Assembly: GCA_963971575.1 (NCBI GenBank)
Contig: OZ020624.1
Location: 2,857,001-2,921,000, forward strand
Direction of reading: 5' to 3'
DNA: 64,000 nucleotides
Source: Liopterus haemorrhoidalis
Taxonomy: Eukaryota; Arthropoda; Insecta; Coleoptera; Dytiscidae
How positions within the stretch are numbered: the stretch's first letter is position 1; every line of letters starts with the position of its first letter. The position numbers and the translations under genes are program-made. The notes beneath the pieces were generated by a model, which searched no databases, was not told the DNA's origin, and saw nothing but the letters and a program-made list of their open reading frames with translations. Of the stretch, positions 44,186 through 54,838 are shown one piece after another.

Positions 44186-44481
44186 TAACTGAATACATTT
44201 ATCCCAACGATAAACTAATTTTTTTAAGCCGTCCTCAAAGTATCAGACCTATTGAGTTTATGTTCTGGTCTGATAAACAGCCTTGGCACCCAGCGCGGCG
44301 AAGCCTTGCTAACGCCCAAACAATCATGCAAGATGTCATGAACTTGTCGTGTACGTATCCCTAGGCGCACACTAATTTGACGAATAGTCATTCGCCTGTC
44401 CTCTTTCAGTAGGTCTTCGACGGCAGTAATGTTTCTTTCATTTACCGACGTGCTTGGGCGCCCACTGCGTGGATCGTCTTC

Positions 44482-44484
<3 letters not shown>

Positions 44485-44512
<28 letters not shown>

Positions 44513-45788
44513 TTATTTATTTATTGACCATAATACAAAATAAAACATTGTTTTAGTCAGTCAAGCAATACAATACAAAGTACAAATACATGTTAATAAG
44601 AAGCAAAAATAAGGGGCAGTACATAAATAAGTTTAAAATTTAACATTCAAAAATTCGTCAGTCGAGTAAAATGGGTTTCTAATTAAAAATTCTTTTACAG
44701 TTTTTTTGAAATTCAGAAAACGCAGGACTTTATATTCCTCTGGCAGAATATTGAAAAATTTTATGCTGTAATAATTAGAGGCATTGCGTGATTTAGTTAA
44801 GCGTAAAAAGTTTGGATATATATGGTCTTTATTCCTAGTAGCATACGAGTGCATTCTGTCACCAGATGGCCATATATTTCTATTTTTATATGCATACAAT
44901 ACACACTGATAAATATAGAGGAAATATGTCATTATTTCTAATTCTTTAAATGCATGCTTACAGTCAGCTCTGTAGTTAATTTTTGCTAAAATTCGAACAG
45001 CACGTCGTTGAAGGGAAAAAATTCTATTAGCTGAAGCGGAATGTCCCCAAGCTAGAAGAGCATAAGAAATATGTGACTGAAATAGGGCATAATATGATAT
45101 TAACATTATTTCTTTTGAGACAGTATTGATCAGATTGCGAAAAAGAAATATAGTTTTGCAGATTTTTTTGGCAAGAATCTCTACGTGCTGATCCCACTTA
45201 AGTGCAGAGTCAACATAAACACCCAGAAAAGCAACAGAAGCAGGATTTGAAAAATTATGGTTTTTACAACTAATTAAGAGGTTTTGAGTTTTCGAATTAT
45301 TGAGAGATAATTCGTTCGAAAGAAACCAGTCATTTGCTTTTTCAATGATTATATTATTTTCATTTATTAAATTTAATGATAGTGAGTGAGAGATTATGGT
45401 GGTATCATCTGCATATAAAATACAATCATTTTCAATGCAATTGGAGAAATCGTTTACGTAGATTAGAAATAGAAGTGGTCCTAAAATAGATCCTTGTGGA
45501 ATACCTCGTTCAACATTCAGCGACTTCGAAGATTTATTATTAAAAATAACAAATTGTTTCCGATTGTTCAGATATGATTTGATAAGTGAACAACTACATG
45601 GATCAAAGTTATATACTTTTAATTTTTCTATTAGTATGCTATGCGAGACACAGTCAAAAGCTTTACATAGGTCTAAAAATATTGAAAGACAAAATTCACC
45701 AGCTTCAAGACTTTCTGTAACTTTATTTATATATGATAAGATAGCATCAACAGTAGATCTGTGAGAGCGAAATCCGAATTGAGATTTT
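44485..45788 (-). mobile_element. 5'-truncated LINE inserted in mariner
   Basis: The (AAT)n tail (44485-44512) is on the left and the truncated 5' end at about 45788, inside RT block 2 (SQFGFR). TTCTA is found at both junctions. A near-identical copy of the 3' half lies at 63091-63841. Confidence 0.92.
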
Positions 45789-45958
45789 TCTAGTGATGTT
45801 CTACCGGTTTTAAAACGATCGATCCACCGATAAACAGTACTTTTGGATTCTGCAGACTTACCAAATACTCCTTGCAGACGCTGAATAATTTCTGTTTTCA
45901 CACCTTCTTTCCACAAAAAGAAAATTATTGCTCTTTGACATTTTTCTGCGTCTTCCAT
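44633..45958 (-). CDS. Chimeric ORF: mariner HTH fused to LINE reverse transcriptase
   Basis: This is the longest uninterrupted frame in the window (441 residues). Residues 1-57 are the first DNA-binding domain of a mariner transposase (RLQGVFGKSAESKSTVYRWI and RFKTGRTSLE), starting at the element's own ATG. At residue 58 the LINE insertion joins in frame: QFGFRSHRSTVDAIL, motif A IFLDLCKAFDCVSH (94-106), motif B GIPQGSILGPLLF (152-164), catalytic YADD at 182-185, the thumb-like VAFLGVYVDSALKWDQHV, SHISYALLAWG, and the C-terminal HSYATRNKDHIYPNF. RT blocks 0 and 1, any endonuclease and any RNase H are missing. The fusion arose by insertion; whether it is expressed is unknown. It may simply be young enough to lack stop codons. 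Confidence 0.85.
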   Translation of the reverse strand: MEDAEKCQRAIIFFLWKEGVKTEIIQRLQGVFGKSAESKSTVYRWIDRFKTGRTSLEKSQFGFRSHRSTVDAILSYINKVTESLEAGEFCLSIFLDLCKAFDCVSHSILIEKLKVYNFDPCSCSLIKSYLNNRKQFVIFNNKSSKSLNVERGIPQGSILGPLLFLIYVNDFSNCIENDCILYADDTTIISHSLSLNLINENNIIIEKANDWFLSNELSLNNSKTQNLLISCKNHNFSNPASVAFLGVYVDSALKWDQHVEILAKKICKTIFLFRNLINTVSKEIMLISYYALFQSHISYALLAWGHSASANRIFSLQRRAVRILAKINYRADCKHAFKELEIMTYFLYIYQCVLYAYKNRNIWPSGDRMHSYATRNKDHIYPNFLRLTKSRNASNYYSIKFFNILPEEYKVLRFLNFKKTVKEFLIRNPFYSTDEFLNVKF

Positions 45959-46141
45959 GGTTACAAAAACAGTGCTATGAAAACGCGTCTATATCAGTCG
46001 AACACCTAAATCAGACTGAACAATATTGCACTAGATAGTTGCATAAACATGTCAAGACTTGTCGGGCACCAATAACATTGCCTAAGAGTTCTGCGTAATT
46101 TAATTATAGCACAATTCCCAGAATTTAGGAAACATCCCTCG

Positions 46142-46570
46142 TATAAACTGCATAAATTGAAAATATTTTTATATATTCTGTTAAATTTGTTAAAAAAGAA
46201 GTGAATATTTTAAAATTAATATTTTCAGCAAGAATTATATCTTTGATGTTCCTACGAAATGAACAATTATAAAGAAATTAATTTAAAAATTCATATGAAG
46301 TATAAAGAAAATGTTTAATTTCTTTCTTAATTATATTTAAAATCATGAGAGATGTTAATATATTTCTTAAAAACGCTAATCAAAGAAATTATTATATTAT
46401 GAAAAAAATAATAAAGTGATAGACTAAAATGATAATTGTTTTTTGCCACACATATACATTTTGATAAAATTGATGTAAAATGTGAATATATCAGGTTTTT
46501 TTATGTATTTAATAAGTGTAAGAAGCCAACATAATACTGGATGTCTAGGCGTATTTGTTCAATTCTTTCT
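46142..46570. other. Non-coding AT-rich stretch
   Basis: Nothing was recognised. Confidence 0.4.
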
Positions 46571-46757
46571 TTAAGGTGCGTACTGACTTGAGCATTTGTA
46601 CGCGCACGGATTATGTGTGCGCACAAATGCTCAGGTGAGTACGAGGTATAATTTGTGTGCGCGTACAGTAATCCTTCCACGAATGCTATCCGTAGCTTGT
46701 CGGTCCCACCGATAAGATCAAAGAACTTGTGCGTTCAGTGTGTAAGGGTTTATACAA

Positions 46758-47090
46758 TCATATAATTGTGCGCGTAAATTTAAGTAAACACCAGTAAATA
46801 TTCAACATGGAATGGAGTAAAAATGTATTGTATGCTGGTAAACGAATCCCCAGTTGCAAAAAACGTAGGGTTATGGCTAATCGTTCTTTCGCGGGAACAG
46901 CCCTTATAAAACTTGTCTTTCTCCCAATTTTGTGACCAACTTTATTAACGACTAGTTCAAAATCTGCCGCTGACATTCGAACAAAATTTTGAAATTGTCC
47001 ACTAACCTCTTGCATTTGCAGTTCTGCTAGCAAACTTATTGTATAAGTGTTACTATTGTATATTTCCCTGCTTCTATATAGTTGTGTCAT
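46758..47090 (-). pseudogene. Harbinger transposase (HARBI1-like) N-terminal fragment
   Basis: The frame includes FVRMSAADFELVVNKVGHKI and VPAKERLAITLRFL, which correspond to the conserved N-terminal region of Harbinger nucleases (FRMSxxDFExLL, IPAKERLAxTLRFLA). It loses similarity after that, where GDS would be expected. The DDE catalytic region is absent. Its 5' side is interrupted by a poly-T stretch and the MITE at 47120. Confidence 0.85.
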
Positions 47091-47131
47091 CCATCACCGT
47101 TTTTTTTTTTTTTTACTAAGTCTACTATGGC

Positions 47132-47573
47132 CACATTCAGCAGACTCACCAGTGAGTTACCGGTTGGTAATTTTTTTTCCTGTATGCCTACGTTGATCTA
47201 CCAGTGAGTTACCGTACTTACTCACCGGTCGCCATTTTATTCACCGGATTTCATTAACGATTAGTTGCTCACCGGTGGACATTTTGACAGTTATATCTAT
47301 AGTAACAAAGAATCAAGCACAAAGCAAGTAAAAAATTATGGAATTGAGTGTTAAGTCAGTTTACTTAGATATTGAGGAGACGTATATAAAGCACATGTAC
47401 TTTTAAAATTACTGTAAAAGCTTACATTCAAAATTTACTGTCATTACAATCTGTCATTGTTTAGATATTGTAGTTTTCATATACGCCGTTCGACAACGCT
47501 GTCAAAAAATGTGCATTTAGTCAAATTCACCGGTAAGTTTGTACCGGTAAGACACCGATGAGTCTGCTGAATG
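47132..47573. mobile_element. ACCGGT-rich MITE nested in the Harbinger
   Basis: The ends ATTCAGCAGACTCACCAGTG and (complement) ATTCAGCAGACTCATCGGTG are inverted. CACCGGT or ACCGGT recurs at least seven times inside, near both ends. The superfamily was not determined. Confidence 0.7.
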
Positions 47574-47879
47574 CGACTTATGTACGCTACACTTGTTAAG
47601 CCAACAACATTTCTTTCCGCCATCGTTGACACTACTTACTTTAAATAAATATGTGCGTGGATATAACTGAAATACACGGAGCGAGATTTTACGCGCACAA
47701 ATTAGAAAGTTGTGTGTGCAAATTTTTTTACCCGCACGAAAATCCTTGCGCGCACGAAAATCCGTGCGCGTACAAATGCTCAAGTCAGTACACACCTTTA
47801 GAGTGCCAACTCGGTGTTCCGAGCGTAGACTATTTCTCTGCTTACAGTTGTGTTGTGTGTGTTGCCTGTATATAACACA

Positions 47880-48115
47880 ATCGTATGGGACCTACAATTT
47901 ATTCTCGTGGAATCCGGACCACTAATTATTTTTGGGGAAACTGTACTAGGGCTTTTACCTCGGTGGTTGCCCAATGCCTTCCATGGGAGAAACGAAAAAC
48001 GAAACGTCGAAAAAATGTAAGATGTTTTGGCCGGTACCGGGGAATGAACCCTGGCCCACCGATCAGTAGTCCACACACTAACTAACTGAGCCACGACCGT
48101 TCTCATTTGTTCTAT
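47880..48115 (-). repeat. tRNA-derived SINE
   Basis: The minus-strand head has GTGGCTCAGTTAGTTAGTG (A box) and GGGTTCATTCCCC (B box) at 48035-48100. A body with CCCATGGAAGGCATTGGGCA and a segment CTAGTACAGTTTCCCC follow, as in other insect SINEs. The 3' end is near 47880. Confidence 0.72.
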
Positions 48116-48425
48116 AATCACATCAAAATAAAATTAACATTTATTTATTTATTTATTTATTTTAATAAAATTTAAATAACTTACCAAAAATCCCAGAGTT
48201 TTCTTTTTTTTTTGTATTTGCTGCGTATTCAAGTCTTCATTAGATTAATAAGAAAGAAACTGATAAGTGGCTTCATTTTTTTCCAATTTCAGAAAAATAT
48301 TTCTCACTACTTACAATGTGTTATTTGATTATTTTTTGATTAAGTATTTCATTACTATAAATGATATATTCCTCTTTGATACCTTAAAAACAAAAGGTTG
48401 AATCAGAACGTATATAAGTATAATA

Positions 48426-49060
48426 AAATAACACTACACATTGCACTCTACAGTGTAGAGTGTAGTGTTGTGTTAAAACACACTATCTTAGCCATAAATA
48501 GAAAAAATCCATAACAATATTAGCCATAATTAAGCCAGGAATCAAAAAAATAATTAATTTTGTAAAATTTTGTAAAAAGTACAAAAACTGCAGTATTTTT
48601 CAAAAACGCAATCGGATCAAAAATTCCTCTGGTACGTTTCCGGCTCAGATCAATGTTCATTTCCTATAATTTTTTCAGATTTTTAGTTTATCCACTTTGG
48701 ATAAAAGGGGATAGGAAAAGAACTTTTTTAGCACAATTTTGACTAAAATCGTGTTAAAAAAACGAATTTTAAAAAACTAATTTTCGTTCCTTAATCTATG
48801 AGCTTTCTTTTGATACCACACAAAATATTAAAAAATATATATATATATATCGACGACATAAGAAAAAACGTTTTTCGAAAACTAAACTGATCAAAAATTC
48901 CTGTTGAGCTATTCTGGTTCCCATCAATGTTCGTTATGGAGATTTTTTTTAGATCTTTAGATCAACCCCTCTGAGAAATAGGGTGGGGGACAAGAGTCTT
49001 TTGACATATTTTTTGAAAAATCCCACAAAAAAATTGATTTTACAAAAATAATTTGTTTGT
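48426..49060 (+). repeat. Repeat family G, copy 1
   Basis: Opens with a hairpin (CACTCTACAGTGTAGAGTG), followed by two head-to-tail blocks (about 48595-48800 and 48870-49050). Each contains GATCAAAAATTCCT and TTTTTAGATyTTTAG-like phrases resembling the interior of family B. A second copy is at 54839-55390. Confidence 0.7.
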
Positions 49061-49069
49061 TAAATAAAT

Positions 49070-49746
49070 TTTCCATTTATTTATTTTTTTGTCATTAAAA
49101 TATATAAAAAAATATTTTATTTTTGACATATGTCATTCGTTTACATGGTTAAACTATTGGAATTTTAAATTTTCACATGCCAACGTGAAAAAAGAAATAA
49201 CCCAAGCAAGGTCCCTTCTCGTGACAACTAAGGTCACTAGACAGCACAAAGTAGCGCAACGGCGGCCATACTGGGGCTAAAAATGTCGCCAACACAAAAT
49301 ATTTTCAGTGATTCCAACAGTAAAAAAATAAGAAACTAGTACCACCAAAATTTTTATTTTAAACATTGTAATCACGATTTTTTAAACAAAGATGCACTAT
49401 AACAAAATTGTGGTACAATTTCAATTATTTTTTTTAATTTTTATTAAATAAAATGGATATAATATATAAATTTAAATGAAACTTAACCTTAAATATTCAA
49501 ACCGCTGACAAAGGAGGTTATTAAATTAGAGAGAGGAAGAGAGATGTGACAGCGCAGACGCAAACTTAAGAACGTAAAAATTGCTGCTTTAGTTTGCTTA
49601 ATAGGGGAAGCAATGTTGCCAATCAAACCCTGGGGTCTGTCGGCTTCTTCAAAGGCTTGCGTACTTTGTATAATCCAGTGACTTTAGTGACAACCTAAAA
49701 GAACGAAATTCCCATTTAGTTCCGCCTAAACGTTTGAAATAACCTG
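49070..49746. mobile_element. TA-flanked MITE copy split by a hAT MITE
   Basis: 49080-49228 and 49687-49746 match the reverse complement of 39855-40060 (TTTGACATATGTCATTCGTT, GCAAGGTCCCTTCTCGTGAC, then CCATTTAGTTCCGC). Its left terminus is missing. Confidence 0.78.
49229..49686. mobile_element. hAT MITE nested in the TA-flanked MITE
   Basis: Ends TAAGGTCACTAGACAGCACA and (complement) TAAAGTCACTGGATTATACA are inverted, followed by AAAGTA(G)CGCAA. An exact 8-bp duplication GTGACAAC flanks it (49221-49228, 49687-49694). The uninterrupted site is seen at about 39906-39913. Confidence 0.88.
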
Positions 49747-50150
49747 TATATGCTATTCAATTGTCATTATTTGAAATACCGTCTGTTCCAAAAATATATG
49801 GCATATAGACAATGTATCTGAAACATTAATTTGAATCAATTTAAATAAACGCGTAATAAATTAATAATTAATAAAAATGATTGGACATGATTGTAATATA
49901 TTATGATATTATCCATTGTAACATTGTGACCGGTAAATTATGAAATGCCATTATTATTGTCATTCGATATAAAACAATAATAATAACAAGCAATTTAAAC
50001 CTCTTTACAAATTAATGATTATTATTTGTCAGTTTCCGAATTACGAACAATGAATGAACACACCCGCCAGTGCCGTGCGTTTACAATCCTCTATAAAATT
50101 AATGTCGCAAAAGAATAAATCAGCTGACAGAAGATTTAAGTCTGTTCTAT

Positions 50151-50335
50151 AAGCTATTCCAAACGTTTAAACGGAACTAATTGGAATTTTCATTTTCCTA
50201 AGTTGTCATGAGCTGTCTTTTTAAGGTTTCAAGTGGACTTTTTCTAAATGAAATGATCCAAATTCTCACTTAATCGATAAAAGTTACTAGAATTTAAAAT
50301 CTAGTTCCACTTAAACCAAAGAATCAGGCTATAAA
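50151..50335. mobile_element. Decayed copy of the TA-flanked MITE
   Basis: CTATTCCAAACGTTTAAACGGAACTA at left, given here only by its core (TTCCAAACG, CGGAACTA), and AAAATCTAGTTCCACTTAAAC at right are the family termini. The interior is shortened to about 185 bp. Confidence 0.7.
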
Positions 50336-50890
50336 TTCTACTTGTGTCCATAGCACTAGAGATTTTTTGCGTAGTACTGACATAAAAAGTATAAAATGAA
50401 ATATTATACTTCCTTGAAATTTTAAATGCTATCCGATATTCAACACACTCTTAAAACTATTTCCAGTCAGGTTTTGTTTGAAGTTTGAAAGCGTAGTGCA
50501 AAGTAAACTCCATTCACAATAAATATGAGATGACGTAACATTTCCGCTTAAACCAAAAAATAAACTATTTAATAGAAATAGATTTATTACAAAATAAATG
50601 AACTAATAGAAAAAAATTTCGAAATATAATTTTCACTGCAAAAGCTTTCGACTAACATTGTATTTATTTATTGTTTTGTTGATTTTGCAACTATTTATTA
50701 AACGTAGTGTACATATACTACAAAAAATAAAACAAATATAAATAAACAATCATTTATTTGAACAAAATGTACAAAACACGAAACACAATATAAATTCTTA
50801 TAAATAGTTAATTTTTTTCAGTTGTGTGTTTTTGGTTTTTGAAATAGAAATCCGAGAAAAGGAATACAATATTTCCCATGTAAAGTTCAA
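50336..50890. other. Non-coding stretch
   Basis: Nothing was recognised. Confidence 0.4.
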
Positions 50891-51199
50891 TATAAGGGTT
50901 ATCTTTTATGTTTTTACAATTACCACTAGGTGGCAATATTGAAATGTGTCATTACTATATTCTTACATTACTGTAATATTTGACATTTGTAATTAAGAAA
51001 TCAGTGGCAGCTTATAAATCAGTCCATCAGTTGCCGTCATGTTGTCAGTATTATTGGCACATATAGAGGAACTATCAACACATTAACTAGTAAAAATTTC
51101 AGAAAATATTTTAACCATTTTCGAAATAATAGTTTTCGGCCATCATTAGAATCGTATTTAATGTGTACGCACTAGACTAATATGACGAAAATAGTTTAT

Positions 51200-51500
51200 A
51201 ATTAGAAAATAAATCTTTTATTTCTATGAATTTTTTCATTTAGATGAATATTTACTTATTATTGACTTAATAGAAAAATCATGTATGCCAAAAATAGTCT
51301 AAATTAAGAAAATAAAACTTCTATTTTTATGTATTTTTACATTTAGATGAATATTTGGGGAGTTATGGGGGGACACCGTAAAACTAAAATGCACATATCT
51401 CCCTTATTATTAACATAACAGAAAAAAATTATGTAATTTATAACAAGAAATCAAATCTTTATTGTATATATTTTTCGATTTAATGAATATTTGGGGAGTT
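51200..51500 (+). repeat. Three imperfect local repeats
   Basis: A phrase ending TTTAGATGAATATTT, preceded by AAATAAA..CTT.TATTTtTATG, occurs at about 51211, 51309 and 51450. Two of the three continue GGGGAGTTA(T/C)GGGGG. Confidence 0.6.
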
Positions 51501-51555
51501 ACGGGGGTCTCTGCCATTGTATTGGACGAAAAACAAACAACACAACTAAACTGGT

Positions 51556-51890
51556 GCTGAGCGGCGGTTAGTAACGAATCTCCTGAAGGTCGACCAAAAT
51601 CGGTTGTGATTAAAAAAAAAAACATCGATGCTGTGCGCAAAATGATTGAGGAGTATCGGCATGTGACTTACCGTGAGATAAAGGTTTCCTTTGTCATATC
51701 GCAGACTGCAATACATTCGATTTTGCCTGAACATTTAGCTGCCAAAAAGATCTGTTCCCGATGGATTCCGCATAATATGACAGAAGCTCAAAAAAAGGCT
51801 CGTGTTGATTGGTGTAAGGGAATGCTAAAAAAATTCAACCTAGGCACTGCAAAATCCGTATACAACATCGTTCTAGGTGACTGTATTCAA
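51556..51890 (+). pseudogene. mariner transposase fragment (second HTH to linker)
   Basis: A plus-strand frame reads IDAVRKMIEEYRHVTYREIK, SQTAIHSILPEHLAAKKICS, RWIPHNMTEAQKKARVDWCK and TAKSVYNIV, ending just before the first catalytic Asp box expected as TGDETW. It supplies the part that the copy at 11344 lacks. Confidence 0.85.
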
Positions 51891-51904
51891 ACTTTTTATT
51901 AAAT

Positions 51905-52400
51905 AGGCTCTTCTCTCGTAACAGAGAGCACAATTGTGCCGTGGTACACCAGTTGAAAACCTCTGTCATAGATAATCATAGAAGGATCTTCACTGGTCAG
52001 CAAAAACGTTCATAATTCGTGAAGTCGCCACTAGATGTCTCTCTCGGGTCACCACTTAGTTTTTGTTGCTGATCGTATTTAATTAAATTCAGCTTATGAA
52101 TGTCTGTGTTTATTACCGCTGCTCGCCACCGAACATTGTTTTTATTGGATAATTAGTTTAGGACCGAAAATGATCTTGTTCTTGCCCCATACTGAATTTG
52201 TTATGAACCATATATGTAAGGATGGGAACTGGACTGCTAAAATCAATGTATACGTGTAAACAACCAAGAGACTTAGGGTTTCGAGCTGATGTATACATGT
52301 CAGTAGGTACTAGGACTTGCAAAGCCAAAAATTTCTAAAATCTGTTTTCGGTTTTTTAAAAAGTGGAAATCCGGTTAACCGGTTTTTACTTGCCCGACCT
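51905..52400. other. Non-coding stretch
   Basis: Nothing was recognised. Confidence 0.4.
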
Positions 52401-52404
52401 TAAT

Positions 52405-52870
52405 ATATAAGGGACAAGTATTGTAATCGCGAAAATTTTCGATGTCGAGATTTTGACTGATGACCACGTTTCATGGTCCAGGGAATCCAAAAAACTTATT
52501 TTAGAAGTGCCGTCCGTATGTGTGTGTGTCTGTGTGTCTGTGTGTATACACGATAACTCAAAAAAGGTTTAACTTAAAGAGTTCGTTCTGATACTAAAAA
52601 ATTCTCCTTATAATTGGAAAGAACCCGATTGTTTTTTATTAAAATCCGAAACCGGAAACGAAAGTTATTAAACTTTAAAATTTAAAAAAATTCGTAAACT
52701 AGTAAACCAAGCCTTGGACAAAAATTTGTATAGAACATAATTTGATGTATTTTAGAAGATTTACCTAAATCTTCTTTTAAATTTAAAAAAAAAAAAAATT
52801 TTTTTAATGTATTTTTTTTTTATTTTTATTATTTTTTTTATGGGAGGGCAAGTCTAGCGGAGGTCTTCCT
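52405..52870 (+). repeat. Microsatellite-bearing repeat family H
   Basis: The head ATATATAAGGGACAAGTATT resembles the head of family A (ATATATAAGGGAGGTATTG). It is followed by a GTGTGTCT array at 52517-52547, ACACGATAACTC, and a body rich in A/T runs. There is only one copy in the window. Confidence 0.55.
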
Positions 52871-53075
52871 TCGCCACTGGTTTATTTATGAATATGAAAC
52901 AAAGAGAACAAGAAATATAAAGTAAATATAATTGTAAGTAGTATTTGTACTAGAAATCACAGATAAAAAGTGCATATACATATTTAACATGAAAATAGAA
53001 ACAAAAATAATAGTTGAACCTTGATTTACAAAGAATAAAAATGAATATATCTCCAAACTAAACTCCTAATTTTAT

Positions 53076-53265
53076 AGGCTATTCCAAACGTTTAAGCGGA
53101 ACTAGATTTTGAAATCTAGTAATTTTTATCTGTTAAATCGGATTTTGGTCATTCTGTCTAAGCTTTGTAAATCCTACTCACATTGTAAATTCTAGGTTAA
53201 ATTGACTGACAAAATGTCATTTTCATTATATTTTGATTTTTTGTATCATTACCGACCGCCAACAT
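53076..53265. mobile_element. Half copy of the TA-flanked MITE, cut by repeat A
   Basis: GGCTATTCCAAACGTTTAAG starts it, and similarity to the reverse complement of 40090-40250 continues until CATTA, where family A begins. Confidence 0.75.
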
Positions 53266-53500
53266 ATATAAGGGAGGTATTGTGATCATACCGATTTTGA
53301 CATTTCGAGATTTCGATGGATCTCCACGAATTAAGGTCCTTACATAACTTTTTAACTATTTTTAGCATGAAGTCTGTTGGTCTGTCTGTCTGTCCGTCTG
53401 TGTACACGTGCAGAGCAAATTCGGCTGAAAGGATTTTTATGAAACTTCATATTTAGGCTTTTGACATCAATGGCACTAGTTGTTCAACTTTTGGTAAAAA
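53266..53500 (+). repeat. Dispersed repeat family A, copy 3 (5' part)
   Basis: Starts CCGACCGCCAACATATATAA, with a TCTG array at 53377-53400, then ACGTGCAGAGCAAATTC. It ends at an A run near 53505. Confidence 0.8.
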
Positions 53501-53509
53501 AAAAATATC

Positions 53510-53636
53510 TAAATTTACATAACTAATAAACTAATAAAATCTAAATTTACATGTATTGTAAGTTTATTTGTTATCTTTTTGTATTTACATGTACATATGG
53601 AATAATTTGCAAATAAATTATTATTATTATTATTAC
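53510..53636 (+). mobile_element. LINE 3' UTR with (TTA)n tail
   Basis: ACATGTACATATGGAATAAT leads to AAATAAATTATTATTATT, the same kind of tail as the other LINEs. No coding sequence remains. Confidence 0.6.
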
Positions 53637-53639
53637 ATT

Positions 53640-54580
53640 AAATTATAACTTGGTTTTATTTCTGTGATTATTAGATTAATTAAATTTTTACATTATTTTT
53701 ATTGAACTCAAATCCGAGCCTGAAAATATTTATGTTCTTGAATTCAAAAAATATTCTGTTACTGAACCTGAGCCTAAAACTGAACCGAAATTAATATATT
53801 GAACCCGAATCCGAACTTGAACCTAAATTAATCCAGCTTTAGGTCTCTAACTCACACCAGCAACGCCGGGTAAAACAGATATTTGAACAATAAAAGTAAT
53901 AACAGAATGAAAATACAATCTTCATTAACGAGTCGAGTTTTAAAAAATCCTAGGACTACACACATCTTCGTTCTTCGAGAATATTCAATCATCATTTCGA
54001 AGAAATATTCCTTCCTACAAACATCAAGACTAGGCTTTGATAGTAAATTGTTCGATCAAAAAATGAGCTGTCACATTATTTAGTAAATGTAATTAATCAG
54101 TTTATGAAATTATCCGATATAACTAATTTAATATAAAGTAATTTTGTGTAAAGCCCGTGGTAATATTAGCGATAACCACATGGTAAATTGGTAACTGGCT
54201 GCACACAACACTGAATTCAACCCAAACTCTGTTGATTATGTATCATTTATGTAGATTCAATTAGGTCGATATAAAATATTTATAGCTATCGTTCAGTTAC
54301 GTCATTGCTACGAATTTAGTTATTGAGGACTGCTACTGCTATGAGAGCCGTCTTACAAACTTCTGTTTGTGCAGAATTTACTTGAACTCTAGAAATATCC
54401 ATTTACAGCTTCGACAACTCTAGTATTTGATGAGAATTTCTTCCAGCCACCCATTTTTTGAGTTTTGGTAACAGAAAAAAATTGCACACTGTTTTTATTG
54501 TCAACAACTCAATTGAATCGGTTATTTCGAAAAGGCCACAACTTGAAAGGCCAGAAAAGTAAATTTTACAGGAGAACAAA
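53640..54580. other. Non-coding stretch
   Basis: Nothing was recognised. Short repeats of GAACCTGA/GAACCCGA occur at 53700-53830. Confidence 0.4.
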
Positions 54581-54583
54581 AAA

Positions 54584-54793
54584 ATGTCTCCGGAGAAGCG
54601 ACCTTTTCAAAGTAAACAGAGAACAACACCTGCCTGGATTATATTAACAAACAGTGGAGACGAGGCATATTCATATGTAACAAAGCTGAAAGCATATTTT
54701 GAGTCAAATGGTGAATTAACTCATTTATGCAAAAACAATGATATGTGGTCTTTTCGAAAAACCGATTTATTTGATATACGATATTCAATATAA
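54584..54793 (+). CDS. Unidentified 69-codon ORF
   Basis: MSPEKRPFQSKQRTTPAWII is followed by YSYVTKLKAYFESNGELTHL and a short tail. Composition looks protein-like (balanced charges, few low-complexity runs), and the region is somewhat less AT-rich than its flanks. It could be a fragment of a host exon or of a retroelement ORF1; I recognise no domain and see no clear splice sites. Confidence 0.25.
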   Translation: MSPEKRPFQSKQRTTPAWIILTNSGDEAYSYVTKLKAYFESNGELTHLCKNNDMWSFRKTDLFDIRYSI

Positions 54794-54838
54794 AAGATCT
54801 AAGCAACATTTGAGCAACGATAATAAAATAGTATAATT

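Larger units (their letters stand above)
43609..46141 (-). mobile_element. mariner hosting a Harbinger MITE and a LINE
   Basis: TA flanks and ends CGACGGATGTTTC / (complement) CGAGGGATGTTTCC belong to the same family as 3503-4249. Removing the insertions at 43712-44185 and 44485-45788 leaves about 750 bp, the same length as the deleted copy at 3503, so both derive from one deletion variant. Confidence 0.9.
46574..47797 (-). mobile_element. PIF/Harbinger element
   Basis: Inverted ends AGGTGCGTACTGACTTGAGC and (complement) AGGTGTGTACTGACTTGAGC continue into GTACGCGCACGGAT repeats. TTA is duplicated at both sides (46571-46573, 47798-47800), the hallmark of this superfamily. A minus-strand Harbinger nuclease fragment is inside, along with a second MITE. 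Confidence 0.93.
50893..51890 (+). mobile_element. mariner (lineage C), broken by an insertion
   Basis: The 5' end (AGGGTTATCTTTTATG and GTGGCAATATTGAAATGTGT) matches 11239-11310. About 550 bp of unrelated sequence (51000-51550) intervene before the transposase region resumes. The 3' terminus was not found. Confidence 0.78.
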
